Below are positions 1 to 38,535 of a stretch of DNA of 64,000 bases, in pieces. The DNA is from Ianthella basta (lineage: Eukaryota; Porifera; Demospongiae; Verongiida; Ianthellidae): the NCBI GenBank assembly GCA_964019415.1, contig OZ025877.1, forward strand, positions 7,987,141 to 8,051,140, given 5' to 3'. The position numbers were made by a program, and so were the translations under genes. Below the pieces are notes generated by a model. The model was not told the origin of the DNA. It searched no databases and saw only the letters and a list, made by a program, of their open reading frames with translations. Numbering within the stretch: the first letter of the stretch is position 1; each line of letters opens with the position of its first letter.

Positions 1-2046
1 TCTCCCGACAGCTTTCATCCTCACCATCACACACTCACCCCACCCCTTCACCATCACACACTCACCCCACCCCTTCACCCTGCCCCCTCACCCCACCCCA
101 TCCAACAAACCCGGTCCATCCCTCTTCCCAACTCACCCACATCACTGCCTGCCCTCTCCACCTCTGCTGATGTGCTGCTCCTAACTCCATTAGAGACTCT
201 ACAGGCAATGAGTCAATAGGCAGAAGCAAAGGTGACAGGTGGTTATGGTCCACCCCACTCCACAGATCACACGCTAGTGAGCACAATGTCCTCCCACTCA
301 GCATGGTGCGTGCACAAGAAAATCACACAACCTCACAGGTCATTGGGAAAAGGCAACACAACTTAGCAATGTTATAACAACTAATCAAGGGTTAAGGTAA
401 GTGACCTCAAATGAAAAGTTGCAAGCAGTGCATGTACAAACCACATGAGACTTGGGTTAACAGTATTCATTGTAGGGTTAAAATTCTAACAGTATTCATT
501 GCAGAGTTAATGAGATTCATAATGCTATCTTGTACCTTGCTGATTTCACAACTTCATCGACCACATCATAGCCTGTCAATGAGTAGTTCATCTCCCTTTC
601 ATTCATGTACGCTATTGAAGGAAACAACTTGGCCAGGAGACTGCACAAGGCGAGAGCAGAGGGGCAGGGCATCAACACAAAGTGCAGTGGTGACAGGAGA
701 ACAGCAACACAAACTACCGGGTGCTGTGGCTTCACCCGGACCCGCCCCTAATCCCACTGGACCTCAACAAAAACACAGCAAGGCTATAAAGTGCCCACAT
801 CAGTGAACCATGGACTGCGCCCCTAGTAGTGTCGTGTTCACCATAGCAGTGTCATGTTCCCACCATGTCACCAGAGGCCTCAGTAACATGATGTACACAC
901 ACCACACACCTTTTAGATTTGGGCTCCATAACCAACAGGTCCTTGACACCAGACGCGCTGCTGCTGGGCTGCTCAGAGTACCCGGCCTGCAGCAAGACGT
1001 CAGCACACACACATGCCTCACTGAACACTTGTGCTAGCTTAGGGGACCATAACACACGTGTGTGTGCACACACATTAGTATTGGATACACATACCAATGA
1101 GTGTGTACACACAGTATGTATGCACATATAAGAGTACTGTATACACACAAACTATAATACTGTTGACAAACGTATATATATACCGGTATTGTATAGACAC
1201 GTGCACCTGCATGTCCACATGCCAGCCATAGCCTTTGTGTGTGAACGTGCACCTGCTCACCCTGCTAATGGGAAGACACTTCTGACAACATCGGTGCTGC
1301 TGGGCTGGCCTTCGTCCCAGTGCGGAGGGACTTATGCCCAGTGAAGGCACAAATGTGAAACGCTGCACTACAGGGAACTCCTGCAGACAACGACAAGGAA
1401 CACCACATCACCTACTGGTACCTATATTATGTTATAATTTTAGCGCAAGTTATAGTATACACTACACTCCTTAAATGCACAGTGCGTTAATCATTCAGTC
1501 TGGGTGTCTGCAGTTCCCACCAATTCAAGGTTGTTGGGTGCTGCTGCTGCTGCAGCGGGAACTCTTCCTCCGTGCTGCCTTCTCCCACCAGGTGGTCGCT
1601 TCAAATGAGGACTTCTACCGGAGGCGTCCGCCTGCCGTCGCCGACCCAAGGCCGGAGGAGGCGCTTGGCCCGACTGGCGATCCGCCGCGTCCCACTTATC
1701 GTGCATTGCCTCCACACGGCTCCTTGCCGATAGCCCCACCGACATATTTGGTCTCGCTACTTAGAGAAGCCGTACGCGTCCTTGTTGTTCCTCACCTATA
1801 TACCACCGGCCGCAGAAGAGCATGAGCTATTCACGTTCTTCCATTGCTAATAGTCAGCAGCTCCATTGCGTCATAGCCACGGTTTGAAGTCGAACCAATG
1901 AATATCGTTACCCAGAAGCCAGGTTAAATACCATAAGGAAAAACAATTTTCCCCCCAAAACCGCACGTTGCATAAATCAACGAAGTATATATAATGTACA
2001 CAGAATGACGGTACGTGCTAAGGCACTACATCACACCAAAGGCAGT
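1..2046. other. No gene recognised (left flank)
   Basis: I see no convincing gene here. The first 120 bases are a C-rich imperfect repeat (CACCCCACCCCTTCACC type). Bases 1055-1260 are rich in short CA/GT runs. Bases 1530-1720 are GC-rich with many CpGs and are open on both strands (about 116 codons on plus, 84 on minus), which could be a promoter or a first exon of a gene lying to the left, but I found no family resemblance and no chain of exons. Low-confidence region. Confidence 0.5.
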
Positions 2047-2407
2047 TCAATGGTTCAGAATGCTTTCAACTGCCGTTAGAAGATTGTCTGCCACCAAATC
2101 TGGCTTCACATCTGGGTGTTGCTCATCACCGGGCCTGCAGCAAATTAAGGAGCTCCTGTGCATCAATGCTCAAAGTAATAGCCTTCAACCATCCGCTGTC
2201 AGTGTATATACTTCTCTACACAGCTCACTGCTTGAGTTGGTGGTGGAAGTGCGGTGGAATGCTCACCGATACTTTCCAGTCCGCACTAGGACACCTGCTA
2301 TCCCACATGCTTGTGCTCCGCCTACATCACTGACAACGTCATCACCAATCATAACTGTCTGTAGTCAGCAAGAAAAGTACGCACCCCGATAACACACAAG
2401 CATGCAT

Positions 2408-2471
<64 letters not shown>

Positions 2472-3469
2472 CAACAACTGTATTGGTACAGAGAGTTTCA
2501 CTTTGTTGTATGTGACACACAGTGCCCCACACACCTCTTTGGCTGAAACATTCAGTTTCTTGAGCGCTCCTTCAAAGAAAGTACTAGATGGTTTGCCAAT
2601 CACTATAGCCTTGCTTGAGGTAGCAAATTCCAGGGCCTTGCAATAAGGGCCCACATCTAGATTCAGCTGACCACCATCACGATAGTAGCGACTGGGTGCA
2701 GAGGAGGGGATGAGGAGTGAGAAGTGGGGGGTAAGGGTGAGGGGTGAGGGTGAGGGGCGAGGATGAGGGGTGAAGGTGAGGGGTGAGGCGAGGGATGAGG
2801 CAGGGATGAGGTGAGGGATGAGACAAGGAGTGAGGTGAGAGGTGAGAAAAGAGGGATAAGAGGTGAGGAATGAGGGATGAAAATGAGTATGCTTCTCTGG
2901 TGACCCACCCCATCCCAAGAGCAATCAACACAGGGTCATCTGCATTGATGAGAATACGGAAGGCTTCATTGAGATTTTCATATGTGAACTCCTCAGCTGC
3001 ATCCCCCAGCACCACTGCATTGGGATGGGAGCAGTCCAGTCCATTGTAGTCCTTACGAGACGACGGATGGACCAGGAGAAAGGGCCGCCGGTTGTGCTCC
3101 TTCAAGTACTGAACGCACACTGGTGCAGGCGAGAAGATGTCGTCCTCTGTCACGTGGATGCCGACTGCACCCAGTCTCTGTGCCAACTCTGCCCTGGTCC
3201 ATTGAGTCTCGTTGCTGCACAGTAACACTTTGTAGTTTGCTTGACGGATCCTGCACGAGGAAACCAGTTCATTAGTGCTTCCGCAGCACGAGCTGCGAGT
3301 ACCAAGGCCGGGCCAAAGATCCTAAGGTGACTGGTCGGAGGGAGGGGCGGCCTACGGGAGCGTACCTTTCCAGCGCTTGAATGGAGCCTTCGATGGCCGA
3401 TTTCCCTTCGTACAGTACACCAGAGATGTCGAGCAGAAATGCTCGGATGATCCTTTCGGCGAGAGCCAT
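2047..3469 (-). CDS. LHPP: Phospholysine phosphohistidine inorganic pyrophosphate phosphatase (HAD family)
   Basis: A HAD-superfamily phosphatase of the LHPP/HDHD2 group; LHPP removes phosphate from histidine, lysine and pyrophosphate in the cytosol. Exons (minus): 3469-3366, 3250-2909, 2691-2535, 2358-2267, 2134-2047. All junctions are GT-AG and the phases close to 260 residues, close to human LHPP (about 270). HAD motif I is LLDISGVLY near the N terminus; CSNETQ corresponds to the CTNESQ block of LHPP; then come RYYRDGG, LDVGPY, the GKPS lysine motif, the acidic motif [14 protein letters not shown] and RTGKYR. LDISG and LDVGPY favour LHPP over HDHD2. It lies head-to-head with KIF3B, 114 bp apart. 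Intron 2 ends in a pyrimidine-rich sense tract and intron 3 carries a GT repeat. Confidence 0.93.
2405..2468. repeat. (CA)n microsatellite, LHPP intron 3
   Basis: About 30 uninterrupted CA units. In the sense of the minus-strand LHPP gene this is a GT repeat downstream of the exon 3 donor. Confidence 0.95.
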
Positions 3470-3583
3470 AACGGAAACACGGGAAAGCCCCCTATTATCT
3501 CGTTTGTTTGCGTTTCCTGTGTTGCCTAGTTTCCAGCCGGCCAGATAGCGGCCCTCTTTTGCAGCTGAACAGGAAGACCGAGA
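3470..3583. promoter_or_regulatory. Divergent promoter LHPP / KIF3B
   Basis: Only 114 bp separate the start codons of LHPP (minus) and KIF3B (plus), so both 5' leaders and promoters must share this interval. No TATA box is obvious. Inferred from gene positions; transcription start sites are not visible. Confidence 0.7.
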
Positions 3584-9556
<5,973 letters not shown>

Positions 9557-9863
9557 CTCCCCTCTGTATATATGTGTTGTGATTTCCCATCAGTTTTGTG
9601 TGTAATTTGACTGTTAAGGAGATTTTCAGAGCATGACATGTTGGCTATGTGGTCTCTCTTAAAGTGCACCCCGACTCTGTCTACTGGGAGAGAACATTTC
9701 TGAAACGAAGAGGATGGCGCGTCGCTCAGCATGCAAGACACAGATTATAGCAACCGCTGTGTGCGCGGGGGGAGGTAATTAGCGGGGGCGGTTAGCAGCT
9801 TGGTCTTGTGATGGCTGCCGTGTGACCAGCAACGCTTGGGCCTGTGCATCCAGGCTGGTAGCA
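9557..9863. other. Intergenic: KIF3B 3' end and ADAM10 upstream
   Basis: About 300 bp between two genes on the same strand. It must hold the KIF3B 3' untranslated region and the ADAM10 promoter and leader; no clear AATAAA signal is seen. Bases 9770-9800 are GC-rich. Confidence 0.6.
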
Positions 9864-15318
<5,455 letters not shown>

Positions 15319-15537
15319 CATGTACAGGAGTTACATTTTGCATGAAATCGCTGTTTTTATAAATTATGGTACGTACACTGTTACTTACAGTATTAATATT
15401 ATTGTAATATAAGTGTTTACTAATTATTATTCGCCAAAAGCTAAGGGTGCGTGTGCGTTTATCAAAACGCCGAGGGCCACTAAGCTCTTTGATACGCCGT
15501 GGCCTAGTACATATTAGTACTCATCCTTCTGAGGGAG
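15319..15537. other. Intergenic: ADAM10 3' end and FHIP2 upstream
   Basis: About 220 bp between two plus-strand genes. Bases 15360-15430 are AT-rich and resemble a 3' untranslated region; nothing else recognised. Confidence 0.6.
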
Positions 15538-16229
15538 ATGTTAGGCCGCCTCACGTCCATCCTCCAGCATGCTGCAGAGGTCACATCGCAAGTGGTGAGT
15601 GAGTGAAATACTTCCAAGCACGTGCGTGTCCTATGGTGAAGCGAGGGCGAGTGTCTGACCCATCGCATGTGCCACTCGCCGCCTCCACTCCCTCGCGAGT
15701 GTCACTCTTTGCTTATGTGTTCCCGGGTCTCTGTCAGTTGGCACCCCAGGTTCCTCGGGCGGACGAGTTTTTGAGCCACGTCAAGGCCATCACTCAACAG
15801 TTCGTGGACCAACTAGGTGTGATGTGTGCACATTCCATGGACGTGCATTAAAATGCACAGCGCCTGCGGTGTTGTGTGTGTTGTGCTTGTATATGTCTGT
15901 CTGCCCTAACCCCACGCCTGTGCCCTCTTGTAGGGAGTAAGAGCTCAAATGAGGATGTGCCGGCTGTTGAGACTAGCATCCCCTCCCACCTCGACCACAT
16001 GCTGCATCTCCTGTGTGAGGAAGACTCTGAGGCAGATGGGGGAATGGTAGGCTCTCTGTGTGTGTGTGTGGGTGTGCATGAGTGGTGGAGTGAGGGGAGG
16101 TGGCTACTTCAAACTGCTTGCTTCCTCCTCCCATACTAGGGGTCCTGCATGGAGCTGTTCCTTGATCGTAAGGTGATGGGGAATTTGCAAAACATGGCTG
16201 AAGTAGACGTGAGTTGTTCCATACTCCAA

Positions 16230-16305
<76 letters not shown>

Positions 16306-17230
16306 GCTATCCTGCTCACACAAAGACATGTAATAAACCTTCCTCCCTTTCTGCAGATACCCTCGGGTGTGAGAGGGTACGTCTTGTCCTTCTGTTCTGG
16401 CATGATTGGACAAGTGAGGCAGCCAATATTAGCGCAAGTCAGCGTTCATGAGCCTCTGCAGGTATATGAAAGGGCTGCGGCATGCAGGTGTGAGGATGAA
16501 TGTGCTGGAGTGAGAGTTGCTGGTGTTAGGGTGTGCTGTGTGAGGATGAATGTGCTGGAGTGAGAGTTGCTGGTGTTAGGATGTGCTGGTGTGAGGATGA
16601 ATGTGCTGGAGTGAGAGTTGCTGGTGTTAGGGTGTGCTGTGTGAGGATGAATGTGCTGGAGTGAGAGTTGCTGGTGTTAGGGTGTGCTGTGTGAGGATGA
16701 ATGTGCTGGAGTGAGAGTTGTTGGTGTTAGGGTGTGCAGGTGTGAGGATGAATGTGCTGGAGTGAGAGTTGCTGGTGTAAGGGTGTGCTGGTGAGAGGGT
16801 GTCAGTGTTGGGGGCAGTTAATGTGCTAATGTCCTAATTGTGTGTTCTTACCCTCATTACTACTTAGCGGTTGGTGTCATTCTTTGGGAATTCCCCTAAA
16901 GTGGCCCTTACTGAGCTGCAGCTGCTGAAGACCTTGGTACAGAAGTTCCAACTCGACCCTCTTAATGCCGAGTTCTTCCTAGTGCAGAAGGGCGAGGGGC
17001 AATCCTTTGTCGTCATGGAAGCACTAGTGAAGCTGGCCCACAGCAAGGTACGTACACTAGAGAGCTCCACCTCACCACCAGTGGTCCTCCGTCCTGTTTG
17101 GTGAAGAGGACGGTGCACCACCAATGGTCCTCTGTCCTGTTTGGTGGAGAGGACAGTGCACCACCAATGGTATCACAGCACCCGTGTCCTCTGCATGCAG
17201 TGGAGGAGTAGACAGGCGTGTGAGGAGAGG

Positions 17231-17277
<47 letters not shown>

Positions 17278-19175
17278 TGTACAGTATGCGTGCGTGTGTA
17301 TGAGTGTTGTGTGTGTGTGTGTGAGTACAGTATGCGTGCGTGTGTATGAGTGTTGTGTGTGTGTGTTTGTATGTACAGGAGAGCCTCATCTGTATAAAGT
17401 CTCTTGAGGCCATTGACATGTGTTGCCAGTTGCAAGACCACTCCATTGCAGTCTCCATTGCTTGTCACTCTCCTCTGTTGGACTACATGGTGAGTACGCA
17501 CACATCACTCGTTACTGGTGTGAGGCTTCAACACGTGACCTCACTCCCCCACAGGCCAATCGCCTCCAACTCCACTACAAGATCATCCCGTCCAGTGTCG
17601 CACCTCACGCCGTCCTCCAATGCCAGGCCCAGTGGGGGCTGGACTACCCTGTCCACCTCTTTGACAGCAAGAGCCCGCCCGCTAGCCACTATCTCCCGGG
17701 CATGCTGGCCTGGATGGACTACTGCAATGGCATTGCAGCCAGGGCCAATCCTGCACTGACAGAGCACCTCAGCAAGGCCATCTCTGAGCAGTTCCTCGTC
17801 CAGTGTGTGCAGACGGACTTGGTGGAATCGTAAGTTGATGGAAGTGTGTGCGTGTGGTGTATACTGCGTGCTTTGATGTGCGGTGCAGAGCCAGTGCTGT
17901 TAGGGTCGCCAGTATTGGTAGACTCAACGTTGTACGTATGCAGTGCTCACAAACAGGTGTCTGTGGCGACGTGTTGTGGCTACAAACATGTCACTCCCCT
18001 GTCCATTTACTGAAGTGGGGGCGGTGTATTGCCTTCCATTCACGTTGTGTTGTCGGAGGTCGCCCCCGCTCTTACGGCGATCTTCCGCACTCAGTGTGGA
18101 AAAGTAAATTGAGACACTGTAAAGTATGGCCTCTGATATCCTCTGTACTGTGAGTGGTTGTGTGGTGGGTTGGGAGGTTGTCGTGTTGGTGGTGATGGTA
18201 CCATCGGGTTGGCAGGATGATACCTTGGGGTATGTGATAGTAAGCGTTATCACTTTGGTCCTTTGATAGCACTGGTGATGAAGGAGCGATATTCATTGAG
18301 CGATATTCCTTGAACGTTTCACTCAAAGGAGTGTCACCGAGTGTGAAGAGACCAGGTCATGTCCTCCCTGGTTAAGGGACAGACTACGCACATGTGCCAT
18401 CTGTTAGTTTCCATGGCAACGAGGGAGAGGCATTTTGGTTTCGTGCCATCAGTCAAGTAGGGGCTCTGTTGTTGTCTGGAGTTGGCAGTGAGAGTTGCCT
18501 GATGGAGTTGCTGTCTGGAATTGGCAAAGCTGGAAACAGTATCACACAATCACTTAATAAGGGAGACCTCCTCTCGGAGTTCATAGAATTGTGATTTATC
18601 CAACCAGAGTGCAGAGCTTAGGTGAAGTGTTGTACAATTGGTCTGCCTTGTTATGCAATTGGTTGGGTGTGTTATGCAATTGGTTGGGTGTGTTATGCAA
18701 TCATTCACTAGCAGTCAGCCGTTGCCTCACTGAGGCTGGATGGCACCAATGTGATTGAGAGGAGCCAGGTGGAGAGTTAGTGCAGTGGAATCCTCCTACT
18801 TACTGTACGTAGGACACCTTTTGAATTCAAGACACCTCTCTAATGAGGACAGTGCCTACAGTCTCAGCTACATAGATATGCATACAAACTACCTCTGAAA
18901 TGAGAACACCTCTCTAATCAGGACACCTGGGCCTGTCCCAAATAGTCTGTAACAGAGGGGTATCTTTCTCTGTGTGTGTGTGGCACTAATCAACGGTTCA
19001 TCATCATGCCTTGCCTGCCCCTCCTGCATGTCCTTATCTCTTGGGTGGTCCTAACTGGCTGAGCTGCTGGGCAGGGACGGCTTCTGTTGTGTGAAATGTG
19101 TAATCATCGACTGTGTGTGTTTAGCATTGGAGGACAGCTCGTCCCGTTTGGTAACCGGGGAGAGTGTGGAGGTGT

Positions 19176-19224
<49 letters not shown>

Positions 19225-19244
19225 ATGTGTGTGTGGGCATGTGT

Positions 19245-19293
<49 letters not shown>

Positions 19294-20216
19294 TGTGTGT
19301 GTGTGTCAGTAGACTAAGCTCTTTCCCAGATGTTCATAGCTAGCTTGCCTTGCTTGGTGCCTGCTCATGCGTTCATTGACACTCTTCCCCTTTGTCTCCA
19401 GTCCAGCAGTGCCATTGAGTCTGTACAGTGCATGCTGGTAGCTCTACTCATAGAACAACTAACTCCACATAGCTTGCATATCATTACACGTCTAGGTCCA
19501 ATGCTGGTCAGGTGTTACGGTGGGAATGTGTGGTGGATGGGAGGATGTTGAGGCGCTGGCATCCCAGTGAGGCGTGATGGCATGAGAGATTATCAATGCA
19601 TTCATCCTCATCCCAAGGAAGAGTTCAATGGACATGTGTAACTGTACCTCTGTGTATGTGGTGTATGTACACACTGTATGTATCTATCCCTCCCCTCTCC
19701 TCCCTCCCCTCCCTCTCCTCCCCTCCCTCCCTCCCTCCCTCCCTCCCCTCTCCTCCCCTCCCTCCCTCCCTCCCTCCCTCCCTCCCTCCCCCCTTTGTAG
19801 CACGGAGGACTGCCAACTGAAGGCGCTAGTAATCCTTGCCAAAGGAGTCCACTATCTGTCAAGCAAACAGCTTCAAAACGTGTTTGCTGCCTTTCTTCTG
19901 GGGGAACCAGGGAGTGCAGACAACCATGCTGTGTACAGAGCCCTTCTGTCCTCACTGGACCACTTGTCAGAGGACATCTGTTATGCTACCCTTCATCTCT
20001 TTGATGCACTTCTGGGACTGGCCAATGAGAATGTTGTGCTTAGATTATTGGAAATTGGTCATGTGACCAGTCATGTGACCAATGACACCCTCCGGTGGAA
20101 GAAATGTGGGTGGGTGGAGGAAAGGAAGAAAGTGGAAACACTTGTGAATCAGTGAGTGGCAGCTTGTGGATCAGTGTGAGTGAATAGGGAAGTCAATGTT
20201 CTTGTTCTTCTGACCA

Positions 20217-20256
<40 letters not shown>

Positions 20257-21737
20257 ATGCACACGCACACACACACGCACACACACACACACATACACAC
20301 ACACTATAGGTACCTCTCTATTCCCCCAAAGTGGCTGATGACTAGTCACCAAGTACATGGCAGTTACTGTTTTGAGCAGTACTTGGAAGAAGCACACATT
20401 ATGGTCAGCACTTTCGGCCATAGAGTTCAGTGCCCTTGTCTCACTACCGTCAGTGCACTTGTCTCACTACCTTATTCCCACTGCTTCTCATGGTCAGATG
20501 TACACATTTCTCATCACGTTGCATCCCCTGTGCATTGCAGCTTGCTAGGTATTCAAGTTTGATGGCACTGTGGGAGTCAGAGGCAGTGGCAGAGAAGCTG
20601 GCAGAGCAGGAAAAGAGTGTGGCTGGGTCGTGCTTTGTTAGAGCAGTCCTGGGGAAAGTGGAGCGACTTCTAGATCAGGTATGTGTATGTATGTACACAC
20701 TGCAGTGTGACATCCTCCCAGGTTGTCAATGCCTCCACTTTCTCTCCCACAGCCGTATGAGATTAACCTCACTCTTACTTCAGTTGCCCTGAAACTGATT
20801 GCCTCTCTGCCAGGTGCTCTTGAGCCAGTTCTCCTGCAGCCAGTGGAGGAGGAAGGGGGAGGACAGCAGACCCTACTCTCGGTGCTGCACAAGGTGTGTG
20901 TGTGTCCACCCTGTCCACATATAGTGCATTGTTTGTCTACCCAAAGATTTCTCTGCCTTTTGTCTGTGCATTGCCATCCTTTGTCTTTGTCTTACTTCCC
21001 CGTGCTGCCATCCTTTCAGTTTGTCTTTGTCCCTGTGCTGCCATCCTTTCAGTTTGTCTTTGTCCCTGTGCTGCCATCCTTTAAGTTTGTCTTTGTCCCT
21101 GTGCTGCCATCCTTCCAGTTTGTCTTTCTTCCCTGTGCTGTCATCCTTTCCGCTTGTCTTACTTCCCTGTGCTGTCATCCTTTAAGTTTGTCTTTGTCCC
21201 TGTGCTGCCATCCTTCCAGTTTGTCTTTCTTCCCTGTGCTGTCATCCTTTCCGCTTGTCTTACTTCCCTGTGCTGTCATCCTTTAAGTTTGTCTTTGTCC
21301 CTGTGCTGCCATCCTTTCAGTTTGTCTTTCTTCCCCGTGCTGCCATCCTTTAAGTTTGTCTTTGTCCCTGTGCTGCCATCCTTTAAGTTTGTCTTTGTCC
21401 CTGTGCTGCCATCCTTCCAGTTTGTCTTTCTTCCCTGTGCTGCCATCCTTTCAGTTTGTCTTTCTTCCCCGTGCTGCCATCCTTTAAGTTTGTCTTTGTC
21501 CCTGTGCTGCCATCCTTTAAGTTTGTCTTTGTCCCTGTGCTGCCATCCTGTTGTACACTGGGAACAAAGCTTGTAGCTGTCTATGGTCACTCTATGACCA
21601 TTTAGTGTTGATAAAACACAGAGGAAACATTGGCATTCCTTTTTGTTTGATAGCCCAATTGAGGAATGTGTCAGAAGGAGTCCTGCATGCCTGACACACA
21701 CACACACACCACACACACACGCACACACACACCACAC

Positions 21738-21769
<32 letters not shown>

Positions 21770-22837
21770 CCACACACACACGCACACACACCACACACAC
21801 ACCCACACACCACGGAGCCACTCAATCCCCACTGCTCCATGCTTACAGGTGAGCCAAGACCTGCAGACCCACTGTGAGAGCTCCATCACTCTCAAACTGA
21901 ATGTTGTGGAGGCACGAAGGAGGCTGGAGGGGAAGGAGACATCAGACCTATTAAGGTCAGTCCTACCTGCTCAGGGAATACTTTGTCTACAGCTCCCATT
22001 GTCTCCTGGGTTACTGTGTGCTACACTGGTAACCCCTCTCAACCTGATTGTGCTAACTTTTGACTGTGTTGGCTGTTTGGTTCAACTTCTTTGTGTTTCA
22101 ACCTCCCCGCATGTGCTATTGTCAGCTACATCGGCATGCTGCATCAACAGTGGTACCACCAGCAGCGCAACTTCACAAACATGCACACACGCACATGCAC
22201 GCACGCACGCCTGCGCATGCACACACGCACGCACGCACACACACACACACGTGCACACGCACACACACACACACCATTCACCCTAGCGTCTCCATGCACC
22301 CCTCACTACATCCATCCACCAACCCATTCATTCACTCTTCCTACAACTGTGGTATATGCTGCAACCATGTCACCCACCTCCTCCCTCCCTCCTTCACTCC
22401 TCCCTCCCTCCTCCCTCACTCCTTCCTCCCTCCTCCTTCACTCCTCCCTCCGTCCTTCACTCCTCCCTCCCTCCTCCTTCACTCCTCCCTCCTCCCTCCC
22501 TCCTCCCTCCCTCCTCCTTCACTCTTTCCTCCCTCCTCCCTCCCTCCTCCTTCACTCCTCCCTCCCTCCTTCACTCCTCCCTCCCTCCTCCTTCACTCCT
22601 CCCTCCCTCCTCCCTCCCTCCTCCTTCACTCCTTCCTCCCTCCTCCCTCCCTCCTCCTTCACTCCTCCCTCCCTCCTCCCTCCCTCCTCCCTCCCTCCTC
22701 CCTCCCTCCTCCTTCACTCTAGTATGCCCCACAACTCCGTAGTGGAGGGAGCTGTTCTCTTTGAGGAGTTCTGCAAAGAGCTCGCCTGTCTCCTGTTTGC
22801 AAAACAGACCCTCATCCTGTTGAGATGTGCACAATAA
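15538..22837 (+). CDS. FHIP2: FHF complex subunit FHIP2 (FAM160B type)
   Basis: FHIP proteins join FTS and Hook adaptors to link endosomal cargo to dynein. Exons: 15538-15594, 15738-15816, 15934-16046, 16140-16208, 16357-16461, 16868-17047, 17379-17489, 17555-17829, (candidate 19407-19511), 19801-20151, 20310-20403, 20541-20678, 20753-20893, 21849-21955, 22723-22837. Phases close to 644 residues without, or 679 with, the candidate exon. Landmarks shared with human FAM160B1/B2: [52 protein letters not shown], a YLSIPPKW block, [25 protein letters not shown] and a C-terminal [16 protein letters not shown]. It is shorter than the human proteins because the long acidic loop is absent. Whether it is closer to FHIP2A or FHIP2B cannot be told by eye. 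Confidence 0.9.
16231..16304. repeat. (GT)n, FHIP2 intron 4
   Basis: About 37 GT units between the exon 4 donor and the exon 5 acceptor. Confidence 0.95.
16485..16795. repeat. Minisatellite of about 46 bp, FHIP2 intron 5
   Basis: About seven copies of a unit containing GTGAGGATGAATGTGCTGG and AGTGAGAGTTGCTGGTG. Each copy contains several GTGAG donor-like pentamers. Confidence 0.9.
17232..17375. repeat. GT repeats, FHIP2 intron 6
   Basis: A GT run at 17232-17276, then a duplicated block (TACAGTATGCGTGCGTGTG and flanking GT) ending at the acceptor before 17379. Just upstream, 17080-17170 holds a duplicated block around GGTCCTC(C/T)GTCCTGTTTGGTG. Confidence 0.85.
17830..19800 (+). other. Large FHIP2 intron 8 with an unexplained open stretch
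   Basis: This 1.97-kb interval is much longer than the neighbouring introns. It contains a phase-compatible candidate exon at 19407-19511 (35 codons, [18 protein letters not shown]) and a separate open stretch at 18387-18594 (after acceptor CTGTTAG, about 69 codons ending at TGA, with [19 protein letters not shown]). GT repeats occupy 19174-19310 and a pyrimidine repeat 19685-19797 precedes the exon 9 acceptor. Confidence 0.5.
20990..21550. repeat. Minisatellite of about 33 bp, FHIP2 intron 12
   Basis: About 17 copies of a unit around CTGTGCTGCCATCCTTTAAG followed by TTTGTCTTTGTCC, with two main variants (TTTAAG/TTTCAG and CTTTGTCC/CTTTCTTCC) interleaved. Confidence 0.92.
22375..22720. repeat. 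CTCCCTCCTCCTTCA repeat at the FHIP2 last acceptor
   Basis: About 340 bp of CTCCCTCCTCC(TTCA) repeats running into the acceptor CACTCTAG before 22723; pure pyrimidine apart from the spaced A. Confidence 0.93.
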
Positions 22838-23439
22838 GACCACACCCACTCAATTGACACGCCCACCTTTCTCCTCTCCCCCCAACACTGGATTTTTAAT
22901 CAATGGATATTGTTATTGTTATTGTACTATAGTTTGTATGTTGATGAAGTTGGTCTATGTGACTGCAATACTGCTCTCAGCTACAGTCCACACAACTGCT
23001 GCTGCGTGTGTGTGTGTCTGTCTGTCTGTCTGTCTGTGTGTGTGTGTGTCTGTGTGTGCATGTGTTGCGTGTCAATCAGTGCAACGAGTGACACATAGTT
23101 ATTGGATTAGGGCCTGGGTTAGGACATCAGAAAGCACTTCATCAGGCTCCCTCTAATTGGCTGACCATAATTTAGCCACGTGGGTTGTGGCTTATCGTCT
23201 TTTTAACGACCGCCCCACTAATGAGTAACATTTTAAAATGGCGTCGTCGAAGCCGTAGTTGGTCCGAAGCCGTCCGAACGCCGTACTCCATACCACTGAG
23301 TAATGTCTCTTATACTATACCTACATTCTTTACAGCAGGCGGAGATGTTATAAGACTAGTTCAGAAGAGCGCGCTGTTCATGACGGCAATGTACTAACAC
23401 AGTTAGCTACAACGAGACCCAACGGACGAACGACTCGAC
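22838..23439. other. Intergenic: FHIP2 3' end and FREM-like upstream
   Basis: About 600 bp with no gene seen. It contains a short GT/CTGT microsatellite at 23008-23060. The half next to the FREM-like gene should hold its promoter. Confidence 0.6.
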
Positions 23440-38223
<14,784 letters not shown>

Positions 38224-38535
38224 GACCATGGGAGGAGCTAGTGCCCATCTTACAGTGATATTGTGTTTCCAATCTGCCCCATGTTTTGTGCAAGTCACTA
38301 CTGCAGACTGTAACATTTACCATGCTAGCTTGCTTGGGGTATGCCATGGCACGTGTACTTGTGTATTATAATATGATAAAAGTTTAAAAGAGTATTCAGC
38401 AGTTTTGTAATGTTATTCGTTTGCTTTTTGTGACATTTTTAGCCTCTTACTATGGATGCACCAGTTTAACGATATTCATTGCGTTTTATAATAATATTAT
38501 TCATGAGCTCTCCTGGCTACCAAACAATACGAAAA
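38224..38535. other. Intergenic: FREM-like 3' end and LRRC27 upstream
   Basis: About 310 bp, AT-rich around 38360-38400 (TATTATAATATGATAAAAG). It should hold the polyadenylation signal of the FREM-like gene and the LRRC27 promoter. Confidence 0.6.

Noticed and set aside
411-806. 131-codon plus-strand frame near the left edge
   Set aside because: No family resemblance, no splice partners, composition not protein-like.
1491-1745. Minus-strand frame rich in Ala/Arg/Pro
   Set aside because: GC-rich promoter-like DNA keeps frames open by chance; it could be a first exon of an outside gene but nothing supports it.
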